From Procambarus clarkii (Eukaryota; Arthropoda; Malacostraca; Decapoda; Cambaridae), in the NCBI RefSeq assembly GCF_040958095.1, contig NC_091173.1, positions 20,925,446 to 20,989,445 of the forward strand: a stretch of 64,000 nucleotides of DNA, in the 5' to 3' direction. The translations under genes and the position numbers were made by a program. The notes beneath the pieces are model-generated. The model was not told the DNA's origin. It was given only the letters and a program-made list of their open reading frames with translations, and made no database searches. The first letter of the stretch is position 1; every line of letters starts with the position of its first letter. This document shows, piece after piece, positions 52,121 to 62,544 of this stretch.

Positions 52121-52605
52121 ACTGAACTTGAACCTCAAAAAGTTAAAATAACACAACAGGTTCAACAGTGTCATAAATGACTTCCTCGTAGTCACTGTTA
52201 GGTAAGCACTACCTCAACTGTCTCCCCCCCCCTCACCACCCTCCCTCCCCCCTCACCACCCTCCCTCCCCCCTCACCAGTCTCCCCCCCCCCCTCACCAG
52301 TCATTACCTCTCAAAAACTCTTTAGAGCGCAAACACAAAAGAGCGCCACGAAGGATGTAATCAACGCTCCTTGGCTCTTCTGTCAAGGAGGCGAGGATGG
52401 GGTGGGGGGGGGGGAGGGTTAGATGAGCGAGTGCGCGCGCGCAAGAGCCATCAGGTGACAGAAGGGAGGAGGAGTGGGTGGTTGGTGGGGGGTTACAGCT
52501 GCCGGAACATGCCAGCACGGCTCAAGAAATTACACGAGGAATGCAACCACTCCTAGACGGTCCCACGACACCTGAACTGATAATAGTTGCTTCTGAAACA
52601 CGGTC
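52121..52605. other. C-rich repeats (52222-52305), no gene recognised
   Basis: CCCCCTCACCACCCTCCCTC repeated, poly-G at 52402-52414, CGCGCGCGC at 52434-52442. Confidence 0.5.
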
Positions 52606-52828
52606 CCGGCACCAACAGTGGCACCAACACACAGCCCCGGCACCAACAGTGGCACCAACACAGGCCCCGGCACCAACAGTGGCACCAACACACAGCCCCG
52701 GCACCAACAGTGGCACCAACACAGGCCACGGCACCAACAGTGGCACCAACACAGGCCCCGGCACCAACAGTGGCACCAACACAGGCCCCGGCACCAACAG
52801 TGGCACCAACACAGGCCCCGGCACCGGG
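52606..52828 (+). repeat. 30/32-bp minisatellite, about 7 copies
   Basis: CAACAGTGGCACCAACACAG plus GCCCCGGCAC, with a 2-bp longer ACACACAG variant. Open in several frames as an artefact. Confidence 0.95.
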
Positions 52829-53159
52829 CTGAACCTCCAAATGTAAAAAAAAGTGTTGACAAAGTACAAATCACCACAACCTCCTACAGTACAACATTTA
52901 ATAACAAAGATCGTTGAGGCTGACTGAGGCGATGACACGAGAGAACCAGGAGGTCACTGCCCTAACCCCCCTTGCCTCCTGCCCCTCACCACGAAGATGA
53001 CCTCTGACCCCTCGCGGCTTGGAGGTCAGAGAGGAAAGCCCTCGTCTTCTTCCCTACCGCCTACGGACACCACTTTCTGCATCTTGTGGCGTGATAAATG
53101 GCGAGGTGACGGGGGTTGGCGTTATATCCACACTGTTATTTATTGGTGAAGCTGTCGTA
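52829..53159. other. No gene recognised
   Basis: Nothing seen. Confidence 0.3.
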
Positions 53160-53555
53160 GGGAACGTGACGATAATTCCCACTACCCCTACGATAGCCTC
53201 ACCTGTAACGATAATTCACACTACCCTTACGATAGCCTCACCTGTAACGATAATTCCCACCACCCCTACGATAGCCTCACCTGTAACGATGATTCACACT
53301 ATCCTACGATAGTCTCACCTGTAACGATAATTCACACTACCCCTACGATAGTCTCACCTGTAACGATAATTCCCACTATCCTACGATAGCCTCACCTGTA
53401 ACGATAATTCCCACTATCCTACGATAGTCTCACCTGTAACGATAATTCCCACTACCCCTACGATAGCCTCACCTGTAACGATAATTCCCACTACCCCTAC
53501 GATAGTCTCACCTGTAACGATAATTCCCACTATCCTACGATAGCCTCACCTGTAA
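53160..53555 (+). repeat. 37-39 bp minisatellite, about 11 copies
   Basis: TACGATAGCCTCACCTGTAA, CGATAATTCCCACTA(CC)CC. One diverged unit is at 54690-54750. Confidence 0.95.
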
Positions 53556-53908
53556 CACACCACTTCCCCACACTTGCAAATAATTGATGGTCCACTTTCA
53601 ACTCCTGGCCACTTCAAGTCTCTTATCCTCATAAGTCTGTGTACTTCTACACACAGCGTCATCATCATAAAGGGATGCGGCGCGCCCTGCACCCAAATGC
53701 TTAGACTGCGTCAGTAGAGAGGCAAAACAGATAGAGGGGTTGAGTTTGACACCAAAGTCAAAAGCCATGCCCATAAAAATACGTCCTTCCCGCTGTCTTC
53801 ACCAGCGGCGCGGTAGTTACGCCACAACAATGGCCCTTTTAGCATTGTGTGCTGAAGGCGTACATTGGTCTCCCGCGGGGTGAACACTACACCAAGGCGC
53901 GCACGCAT

Positions 53909-54001
<93 letters not shown>
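53909..54001 (+). repeat. (CA)n microsatellite, about 90 bp
   Basis: Perfect CA run. Confidence 0.98.
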
Positions 54002-54003
<2 letters not shown>

Positions 54004-54044
54004 CCTCTGCTGCTGCTCCGTATACGTACACAGAAGTGTGTGCC

Positions 54045-54118
54045 TGGTATTACGGGCTCACCATAGCCCGTGCTACATGGACACTTCGTCCTGAGTAGCT
54101 GAATCTAAAACAACAACA
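54045..54118 (+). mobile_element. ACGGGC-hairpin repeat end with AAC tail
   Basis: ACGGGCTCACCATAGCCCGT, GCTACATGGACACTTCGTCC, TGAGTAGCTGAATCTAAAAC and AACAAC. Confidence 0.7.
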
Positions 54119-54689
54119 TGTCCGGTACCTGTACACCAAAATATTTCAGCACTGAGCGGTAGTCAAGGCTACAGTATATTTGCTGCTTCGTTAATAAATG
54201 ATGTTGGTGGTCTTAACAACTCCCCCCCCCCCATCCCGCAGGGGCTAGACCACCTTAAGACCATCACTAGACGAAAACAAGACCAAGAACCCCTTTTTTT
54301 TGGGGGGGGGGAGAGTAAAGAGGATGGAGAGGTACAGGTGAGGGGAAGTTTAGAAATGGGAAATATAGTGAGATCCTGGGTATACAACGACTGTGGACCA
54401 CCAGTATGGTGTTGGTGCTCCCCGACCCACCACCGCAGGAGTCACCATCACGGCACTATAGAGGCACCAACAATCGCCACAATCACCATTATCCTGCTTC
54501 ACCATCACCACCATTCTCCGTGCTCCATCACTGGTGGTGGTGGTGACGGTGGCACTTCTGCGGCTAATCTTGCGGGCTTCTAAGCCACTCACGTTTTAAG
54601 TTTTGCACTTACGATCCCTGCTGTTGCTCTCTGTGTCTCAGGACAATACGTGTTCCACAGCGGCACACACACCTCGGTCAGGCTATCGT
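54119..54689. other. No gene recognised
   Basis: Homopolymer C (54223-54232) and G/T (54294-54311) tracts. Trinucleotide CACCATCAC and GGTGGTGGT at 54500-54550. Confidence 0.4.
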
Positions 54690-54750
54690 AGAGAAAAGTA
54701 ACAATAATCCTCACGACTCTTACGATAGCCTCGCCTGTAACGATAGCTCC
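54690..54750 (+). repeat. Isolated unit of the 53160 minisatellite
   Basis: GTAACAATAATCCTCACGAC, TCTTACGATAGCCTCGCCTG, TAACGATAGCTC. Confidence 0.7.
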
Positions 54751-55924
54751 CCCCCCTGAAAAAATGCTGGTCTTTGTGATACAGCAGAATACAGGCAAAC
54801 ATGCACCCCCCTTCCCCCCCTTTGACTCCCTAGCCCCAGCACCCCCAGGTCACCCACCCTCCCATGCCCCTTGGCCTCTCCATCTTCCTCTCCGTAAAAA
54901 ATTTACAACCGTTTTGCCTAACCATGAACGTACGAACCCAAGCAACCCACCAATCGAGGGCGAGGCATAGAAAACGTCATCCATGACCGCACAAGGCGGC
55001 CAGGAAACCCCCAGTGAAGCTAATAGAGTGCCACAACAATGGTAATGGGGGATAATGGAAGGCAGGGGAAGGGGTGAGGGTGGTTAAAAGGAAGGAGGGA
55101 CTCTGCACTTGTCCACCCGTGATCCACGACGTCACCTCCTCCAGGCGTGGTCACCCGTGCAGGCGAGCACCTCCCTCCCTCCCCGCCCCGTGAGCAAGGG
55201 CAGGTAAACATCTCCCCAAGACACAGGTGCGGGAGCACGCCTGCGCCACGCCGGCACCAGCACCTCACAACACAAGCACACTCACGCCTGCGTCTCCACC
55301 ACCACATGCATCCCTCACTCACAGATACACACCTTGTGAACCACTCATTAAGGGCAGGTGGGAGGATGGGGCAGGTGGGGGGGGTCACGTGGAGGGTGAC
55401 AGGTGGGGAGGGGGGGGGGCACACGAGGGGAGAGGTGGAGGCGGTTATTGCCTCCACCTGAAGGGGATCTGTGATAATCTGACGATCACACGTCCCTGCC
55501 CCGGGAGAAGTGTAACAACGTCAGATTAATCCCCCGAGGGGAACAGGAGAGGAGGGGAAGGAAGTCGTGGGGGGAAGGGGGGAACTCAGAGGAGAGAAGG
55601 GGAGGGGACAGAGAGAGAGCACAAGTAACAGGTCCGGGAAAGGTACACACCCCAGAGAGGTGTGCTTGGTGAAGTGGGGGATAGGGGGATAGCCAGGCTT
55701 AACCCAGTTTGTATGATTTGGGGATTGTGGGGAGGGGGAGGGCTAGGGGGAGGAGGGAAGCGCTTCTGGGAACTGCCTCCGGGAGGAAGGTAGAGGGGCA
55801 GGGAAGGAGGGAGTGAGGTAGACGGGGTCACGCTGCCACAACCTTGCCGGTTGAGTGCACCAAAATTTTCTGGTTCAAGGTTACCACCCTGCCCTTCTAC
55901 CCTCCCCCCCCCCCCGCACGAACA
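54751..55924. other. C- and G-rich intergenic stretch, no gene recognised
   Basis: Poly-C and poly-G tracts and CCTCCACC-rich sequence. Long frames are low-complexity. Confidence 0.4.
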
Positions 55925-56045
55925 CTGCCGCGCACGCGCCCCCACACACCACTACCACTACTACTAGCACCACCACCAACACTACTAGCACCACCACCAA
56001 CACTACTAGCACCACCACTACTAGCACCACCACTACTAGCACCAA
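55925..56045 (+). repeat. ACT/ACC trinucleotide repeat
   Basis: CACCACCAACACTACTAG repeated. Confidence 0.9.
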
Positions 56046-56494
56046 CGTCGTCACTAAGAGAACCACCAGCGTTGTCACAACGACCATGGTATACTGCCTG
56101 GGGCCCCAGAGCTGGAGCTTATCCCCCCACAAGTAAAACTAGGCCAGTAGGTCCAACATCTTGCCTCACATACCTTAACTTTATTGTAGATTCACGTTTC
56201 AACGTATAGTTTAATGCTCCCAATTTTACGGATTATTATTTTTTACGATCTGATTAGCGGAAACTGAAGGGGGTGGGGCCACAATCTCCCCCCCCCTCCA
56301 CATTTCCCGGCACTCCGGGTGTGATTGGAGAATCTTGGCCAATCAACAGGGAGATACTTGGCGCCAAAACCAAACCAATGGGCGTCGAGGGCAACATTCC
56401 CGCCAAAAAACAGTAAGGTAAACAAATCAACGGGGCGCGGTAAGGGCCGGCGGCTGGCCAACACGCTTGATGATACAAGGGTTAGCTGCTGCAG
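56046..56494. other. No gene recognised
   Basis: GGCGCCAAAAC, ATTGGCCAA and CCAATCACAC words near 56320-56370. Nothing else. Confidence 0.3.
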
Positions 56495-56496
56495 GT

Positions 56497-57018
56497 GCTG
56501 ACACCCCCACCTGCTCCAGCACCTACCCCGTCACCCCCACCTGCTCCAGCACCCACCCCGTCAACCCCACCTGCTCCAGCACCCACCCCGTCACCCCCAC
56601 CTGCTCCAGCACCCACCCCGTCACCCCCACCTGCTCCAGCACCCACCCCGTCACCCCCACCTGCTCCAGCACCCACCCCGTCACCCCCACCTGCTCCAGC
56701 ACCCACCCCGTCACCCCCACCTGCTCCAGCACCCACCCCGTCACCCCCACCTGCTCCAGCACCCACCCCGTCACCCCCACCTGCTCCAGCACCCACCCCG
56801 TCACCCCCACCTGCTCCAGCACCCACCCCGTCACCCCCACCTGCTCCAGCACCCACCCCGTCACCCCCACCTGCTCCAGCACCCACCCCGTCACCCCCAC
56901 CTGCTCCAGCACCCACCTCGTCACCCCCACCTGCTCCAGCACCCACCTCGTCACCCCCACCTGCTCCAGCACCCACCCCGTCACCCCCACCTGCTCCAGC
57001 ACCCACCTCGTCACCCCA
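56497..57018 (+). repeat. 30-bp minisatellite, about 17 copies, open on both strands
   Basis: CACCCCCACCTGCTCCAGCA plus CCCACCCCGT, very uniform, with occasional CTCGT and AACCC variants. 30 is a multiple of 3, so decapeptide repeats appear in several frames (plus [10 protein letters not shown] and [10 protein letters not shown]; minus [10 protein letters not shown] and [10 protein letters not shown]). No promoter, signal peptide or splice evidence favours any of them. Confidence 0.95.
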
Positions 57019-57726
57019 CCTGTTCCCTTCTACTAGCTGAACATGCTCTGGTGCATGAGGAACCGCCACCATGAGCGTGGGGTGGACCACCGCCAGGGGT
57101 CCGGAACAACATGACCCATACCTGCGTCACACAAGGCGGCTGTCCCAGCACACCCACGTCTCTCCTCCCAAGATCAAAGCTCTTGACACGAAAAGTGCAT
57201 TATAACTTCCCACGCATCTATACGCTTATGGATCGATGGCATAGAAAACGGGTGATCTGTAACACGGGGCCGACTTCATAAGACCCATAAAAAGGTGTTT
57301 TCACTTCAACTCCCGAGGATTTCTTTATGTATTTATGAGAGGCTCGGGGTCGTGTTTCCTCAAACATGCCAGCCGTCAGTCCGGGAGGAGGAGGAGAGAG
57401 CAGCAGGTGGTGGGTGGAGGTCTTCAGCCTCGTGTATCCCCCACCATTAGTCTCCCCCTTCACACACGCCCATCATACAGGAAACACACACTGTTAACGA
57501 CACCCCATCTTGATCCCATCCCCCCCCACCTCCCCCCTCCATCACTCCACTCCCAGTCCCTGCGTTCAAATGATTCACACCACGAAGGCACATTCGTGTA
57601 TACCAATGTTTACATACGCCGCGGTGTTAACGAGTCAAGATGTGAAACACTACACTGTTTACACCAGAAATGTCCAGAGACCTGAAAGCAGCAGTGTTTA
57701 AGGCTATGACATCTTTTGTAATAATA
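57019..57726. other. No gene assigned
   Basis: A minus frame at 57218-57370 (KKSSGVEVKTPFYGSYEVGP) looks protein-like, but no family, start or splice sites could be tied to it. Confidence 0.25.
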
Positions 57727-58350
57727 GGTATTTATATGGTCAGCACAGTAACCGGACCAGGCAATGTGATGTAGTCATTGTGGTTATTCGCTTTGGCTAT
57801 AGACACATCTGGCAGGTTAGTGAGGCTGAGCCACTACCAGAATATTCAGATTGTAAACTCTGTGACAAAACTTTAAAGCATTGATCACTACATTATTTAA
57901 TTAATGTGAAACTGCAAAGGATTTTAGACCTCCTGGCCTATTGTACCACCAACTGTCTAACCATTTCATTGACTCAGGTGTACTGGACGACATCCTAACA
58001 ATCTATCCTAAATTTGTTTGTCCATTTTAAAGAATGAAAAACAATTTTATATATTCCATTTTTAAGCTGCATCTCTTATGAACCCATCCCTGTCCCCTTG
58101 TGTGGCAGTGCACAACAGAAAGTTGCATTTACAAATTCGTAAATTGAAACATGTCTCCTGTCAAACGTATTTGATTGTAACCATGACATATATACATGTG
58201 CTTCAGCCTACAGTTTAGACATATTGTGTTGTATATGATCCTCTGTCCTGTGTGACAGTGAATACCAGCATTATCCTCACTCTAACAAGACCTAATTGAA
58301 TTACTCAAGATTAGGCAAAATTGTAATTAATTTCGCCCAAAAAAGATGTT
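57727..58350 (+). mobile_element. LINE B C-terminal remnant and 3' UTR
   Basis: TATATGGTCAGCACAGTAAC, GTGATGTAGTCATTGTGGTT, CATCTGGCAGGTTAGTGAGG and AATATTCAGATTGTAAACTC match the reverse of 8640-8760 with frame breaks. The 3' UTR from about 58030 ends in GATGTTAATAGTAACAAC. Confidence 0.8.
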
Positions 58351-58649
58351 AATAGTAACAACAACTTTACACAACAGTTCGAGTCCACCGCATGCCAACA
58401 CATCCACTCGTACTCTTTCTATATATTTTATTTCTTAAAACAACGAGCGTCTCGAGGATGAACTTGGAACATCTTAAAACAGGGATTTTGTTCGAACCTT
58501 GAACACTCGACCTCATCAATCTATTCAAACCTGGGTAAAAGCTGCTCCTAATTATGACCGATATTCTTCCTTAGCTCCTAAAATAGTCAACTTCTTGAGC
58601 AAATATGTCGCTACTAAGCTTCCTTATCATCCTAGCACGAGCTGGGGAC
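58351..58649. other. No gene recognised
   Basis: Minus frames over 58571-58650 read ARMIRKLSSDIFAQEVDYF, unassigned. Confidence 0.3.
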
Positions 58650-58866
58650 GACTCAGAGTTTGTAGACTTATCCTGAATCTTTGCAGACTTATCCTGAATC
58701 TTTGTAGACTTATCCTGAATCTTTGTAGACTTATCCTGAATCTTTGTAGACTTATCCTGAATCTTTGTAGACTTATCCTGAATCTTTGTAGACTTATCCT
58801 GAATCTTTGTAGACTTATCCTGAATCTTTGTAGACTTATCCTGAATCTTTGTAGACTTATCCTGAA
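58650..58866 (+). repeat. 21-bp minisatellite, 10 copies, in frame on both strands
   Basis: TTTGTAGACTTATCCTGAAT plus C, almost perfect. Minus strand reads heptapeptide KIQDKST; plus strand reads CRLILNL. Confidence 0.95.
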
Positions 58867-58931
58867 TCATCCTCCAGTTAATAGACGCTGTAGGTAGACT
58901 GTGTGAAGGGTATACATCGCGATAGACCGAC

Positions 58932-59013
58932 GCCACCAGCACGTTGTTGTTGTTGTTAAAGATTTAGCTACTCAGGACGAAGTGTCCATGTAGCACGGGC
59001 TATGGTGAGCCCG
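58932..59013 (-). mobile_element. ACGGGC-hairpin repeat end with AAC tail
   Basis: GTTGTTGTTGTTAAAGATTT, AGCTACTCAGGACGAAGTGT, GCACGGGCTATGGTGAGCCC. Confidence 0.7.
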
Positions 59014-59852
59014 TAATTGAGTTTGGTTATACATGATAACCTTTTTCCTGTGATCACCAGCACGGTAGACTATAGTAGCACCAAGCAAGGTGAGGTGTGG
59101 ACACCTTAGTGGTGCAGACGGGCCAAGACAAACTGCCAGAGTGGACACACACAAATGGCTTTTGGAATTTAATCCAGACAAATGGTGTCCCAAGGACGGG
59201 ATTAGGATATGGGAGCCCGACAACACCACACAACCCAAGGAAGAAATACAAACCCCGTTTCTGACATGAAGAACTTACAATCCTTAAGCCACGGGATTGA
59301 CCACCCGCGGGGCACCACCACCACGTCAGCGGGGGTGGCCCAACCTTACCAATATGCCAACAGCCTTCGAACCGAAAAATAACTCGCAATAGCGAAGTCG
59401 AGGACTAAAATCTTGTAGAGGGACACCTTGAGGGCACAAGATACTGGAGAGTGTACAAGGGAGTGTACCTATTGCTCAACACATTTAACACCAACGTTGA
59501 ATTGATTTGGTAGAAAAATAACATAAAATAAGATAAATGAGTCAAAAGACGTCATCAAGACCCAGTGATGTATATATATAATCCCGGCACACGTCATCCC
59601 GGAGGCCAGGAGCTAGAGCTCACTGCCGTTGACAGACAAGCACAACCACGACAAAGACAGACCTCAGCAACAACAATGAAGACAATGGCGGACATGAAAC
59701 AAAGACACCAACACGGATATCCGACAAGGAAAATCACAGGCAGAATATACTTGTTGTGGTAAGAGGAGGAAAACGGGTATTAAAGAAAGGCGAAACTAAA
59801 CAAAACAAAAAAAGAAAGCAACAGAGACGGAGACAAACGAAACAAATAAATA
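59014..59852. other. No gene recognised
   Basis: Ordinary to AT-rich sequence. AAACAAAACAAAAAAAGAAA near 59795. Nothing coding is recognised. Confidence 0.4.
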
Positions 59853-60115
59853 TGTTATCTTGAGATGAGATTATCTTGAGATGATTTCGGGGCTTTTTAG
59901 TGTCCCCGCGGCCCGGTCCTCGACCAGGCCTCCACCCCCAGGAAGCAGCCCGTGACAGCTGACTAACACCCAGGTACCTATTTTACTGCTAGGTAACAGG
60001 GGCATAGGGTGAAAGAAACTCTGCCCATTGTTTCTCGCCGGCGCCTGGGATCGAACCCAGGACCACAGGCTCACAAGTCCCGCGTGCTGTCCGACCGGCT
60101 CCCACCGAGTGGGAG
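59853..60115 (-). mobile_element. SINE-gamma, near full-length, with duplicated 3' end
   Basis: GTTATCTTGAGATGA at 59853 is immediately followed by GATTATCTTGAGATGATTTC, then the usual CCGCGGCCCGGTCCTCGACC, TACCTATTTTACTGCTAGGT, GGGATCGAACCCAGGACCAC and TGCTGTCCGACCGGCTCCCA. Confidence 0.8.
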
Positions 60116-60334
60116 TGATACCGAGTGGTTGAAAATGTGAATTTAAGGATATTTGCAGAGAAACAAAGCCAAGGAAACAAAAGACGGAGAAGGAACAATT
60201 ATTAAGAGAGAGAACCACAAGCTAAAGAGAAAACGAGTGAACCAGCTAAAAAAAAAATAAAGTTCCATAGCGCTATGGAACTTGTAACTATGTGGGAGCA
60301 TAACTATGGTGCCCACCCACGCACGCTCGCACAC
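60116..60334. other. No gene recognised
   Basis: Purine-rich; short hairpin TTCCATAGCG/CGCTATGGAA... near 60262-60282. Confidence 0.3.
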
Positions 60335-60402
60335 AGAGGCGGAACCAAGGAGCTGAAGCTCAACCCCCCCCCCCCCGCAAGCGCACACAGGGCGCGGGTA
60401 AA
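60335..60402 (+). mobile_element. LINE C-type 3' end fragment
   Basis: GGCGGAACCAAGGAGCTGAA, GCTCAACCCC and CGCAAGCGCA. Confidence 0.5.
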
Positions 60403-61112
60403 AGATGGACTAGAGGCAGTGGTTAGGTTGTTACCCACAACCATCCATGCTACCACCATCCATCAATGGTGCTTGTTTGCGGGACAAGTGGATGCGAACC
60501 CACATCACAAGGGGGGGGAAAAAGACACCTATCTTTTTGTTCCCTAGCCGTTATGTCTCACCCCCCCCTCCCTCCCTCCCCCCCCCCTCCACTCAAATTC
60601 AACCACCTGCCAAGAGGGTCGTCGGGAGGGGGGGGGGGTAGTTTTGAGTATTGTCAGGCCTAATTCCCGTCACCCACCGGGTGGGGGGTCTTGCGACATC
60701 TTGTACTTGCTCGCTTCCTCCTACAAGTTACACACACACATCTATATGAGCTTGGGTGGACATAAGCAGGAGCTGCCTCATATGGGCCTTGTATAGGTGC
60801 CTCTATTCTTATGATGTTCTTAGGCACTCTGTCCCTCCCCCGCCCCCCCCCCCCTAATCCTTCATAATTCCTTTCTCTCCCCAAGCGCCCTCCCCCCCCC
60901 CCTCCCTCAACGCCCCTAAGCGCCCTCCCCATCCCCCCAAAAGCCCCTAAGCAGCCTCCCCAACCGTTCTCACACAACAACCCACACAAGAAGATCCCAG
61001 ATGAGATACTGACAAGAAATCCCTCTCCTTCCAATTACTGAAGAAAAAAAAGAATTGTGTATATAGAAATATTAAAGTGTACAATAATAAAATAAATAGC
61101 CTTAAACAGAAT
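60403..61112. other. C-rich tracts, no gene recognised
   Basis: Poly-C and poly-G tracts at 60560-60640 and 60836-60905. A run of GCGCCCTCCCC/CCCCTAAGC repeats at 60880-60960. Confidence 0.4.
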
Positions 61113-61210
61113 ATGTGTATTCACCTAGTTGTACTGGCGGGGGTTGAGCTCTGGCTCTTTCGACCCGCCTCTCAACTGTCAATCAACTGTTTCTAACTAC
61201 TACTACTATT

Positions 61211-61300
<90 letters not shown>

Positions 61301-61475
61301 CCAGGAAGCAGCCCGTGCCAGCTGACTAACTCCCAGGTACCTATTTATTGCTAGGTAACCAGGGGCATAGAGTGAAAGAAACTCTGCCCAATGTTTCTCG
61401 CCGGCGCCTGGGATCGGACCCGGGACAACAGGCTCACAAGTCCAGCGTGCTGTCCGCTCGGCCGACCGGCCCCCC
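61113..61475 (-). mobile_element. SINE-gamma with LINE C-type tail, full composite
   Basis: Minus strand: head GGCCGGTCGGCCGAGCGGAC, AGCACGCTGGACTTGTGAGC, CCCGGGTCCGATCCC, body TACCTAGCAATAAATAGGTA, CAGCTGGCACGGGCTGCTTC, then (GT)n (CA on plus, 61217-61298), and AGTTGATTGACAGTTGAGAG, GCGGGTCGAAAGAGCCAGAG, CTCAACCCCCGCC, ACTAGGTGAATACA. Same architecture as 50545-51076. Confidence 0.8.
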
Positions 61476-62103
61476 TAAATGGTGTGCGGAAGCATCGGAG
61501 TGTGTATATATGAATCTATGGACATCCACATATGGTGAAACACATGTGAAGAACCTCTCACACACTCACAGCTCCCTGACAAGAGGGAGCCAGCTTAGCT
61601 TAGCTGCCAACACCCACACATCGTGTCAGCAAGGCGGACAGCCCGCCTGCTTTCATACCTCTCACCGTTTTCCCACTTCTATACTTCCCTTCACCTATGC
61701 CTCTCCTTCCTCTTTACCCCCCTCCCCCCAAAAAAAGACTGCCAACTTCATTTGGATCTAATCTAACTTCCATTTACTCCTAGACATCACAGCCTCCGGC
61801 CAGCCCGCCCGCGAGACCTATTGTTTACACGGTGCCCACAACCCAGGCCTCTCTATCTTATCAGGTAGACGGTCGAATGTACCTATTGCCCACACGAGCG
61901 CCAGGAGGGAGGTTGACCGTTTGTGATAGAAGTGGGAGGCGTGGGTGTGCGAGATAGTAATCCTGACTACAGTGATAGTGATAGATAGTGATCACTATAG
62001 ATAGTGATCCACCCGAGGCTGGTGGCGTTCTCCAGTCCCTACACCACTGTCTCATCACCAGCTGTGCCCGCTTGTACATGCGGATACCAATCGAATCGGA
62101 TTT
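61476..62103. other. No gene recognised
   Basis: GATAGTGATAGATAGTGATC reiteration near 61970-62010. Nothing else. Confidence 0.4.
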
Positions 62104-62205
62104 AGGATAGTCTAGGATAGACCGTAACGTCGTCGTCCCTTCACTTTCTAGTGTGTGGTCTGGCCAGCATACTTCAGTCACGTTATTGTGACTCCTCGTA
62201 TGCAT
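62104..62205. mobile_element. Foldback III arm fragment
   Basis: ACCGTAACGTCGTCGTCCCT, TCACTTTCTAGTGTGTGGTC, TGGCCAGCATACTTCAGTCA, CGTTATTGTGACTC. Confidence 0.65.
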
Positions 62206-62544
62206 ACGCATGTGTGCATGTGTTAATCCTAGGTGGGCTGGGCGCCACTGTTAAGGCTTCGATACAAACAGGTTAGGGGACAGGTTAGCAGGTTGATCTG
62301 TTTGTTCACATTCGTGTGTTGTGGTGGAGGCGGGTGGGAAGGAAAGAGGGAAACAGTAGGATTACTAGTGCCCGCCCGCTCTCTCTCTATCACCAAAATC
62401 CTTACCTCAGACACCTCCCCCGTCCCCAGGACAACCATTACCCCTGCTTGCCTCCCTGGTGGAGAGAGAGAGGTTACCTGGTAGAGGCCGCCCACCCTCA
62501 CCACGAAGCCACCACGGCTGACAGAGAGAGAACACACTGGAGCA
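62206..62544. other. No gene recognised
   Basis: Nothing seen. Confidence 0.3.

Noticed and set aside
20167-61475. tRNA-like A and B boxes at many sites as real tRNA genes
   Set aside because: Each is the head of a multi-copy SINE with diverged arms and SINE bodies attached.
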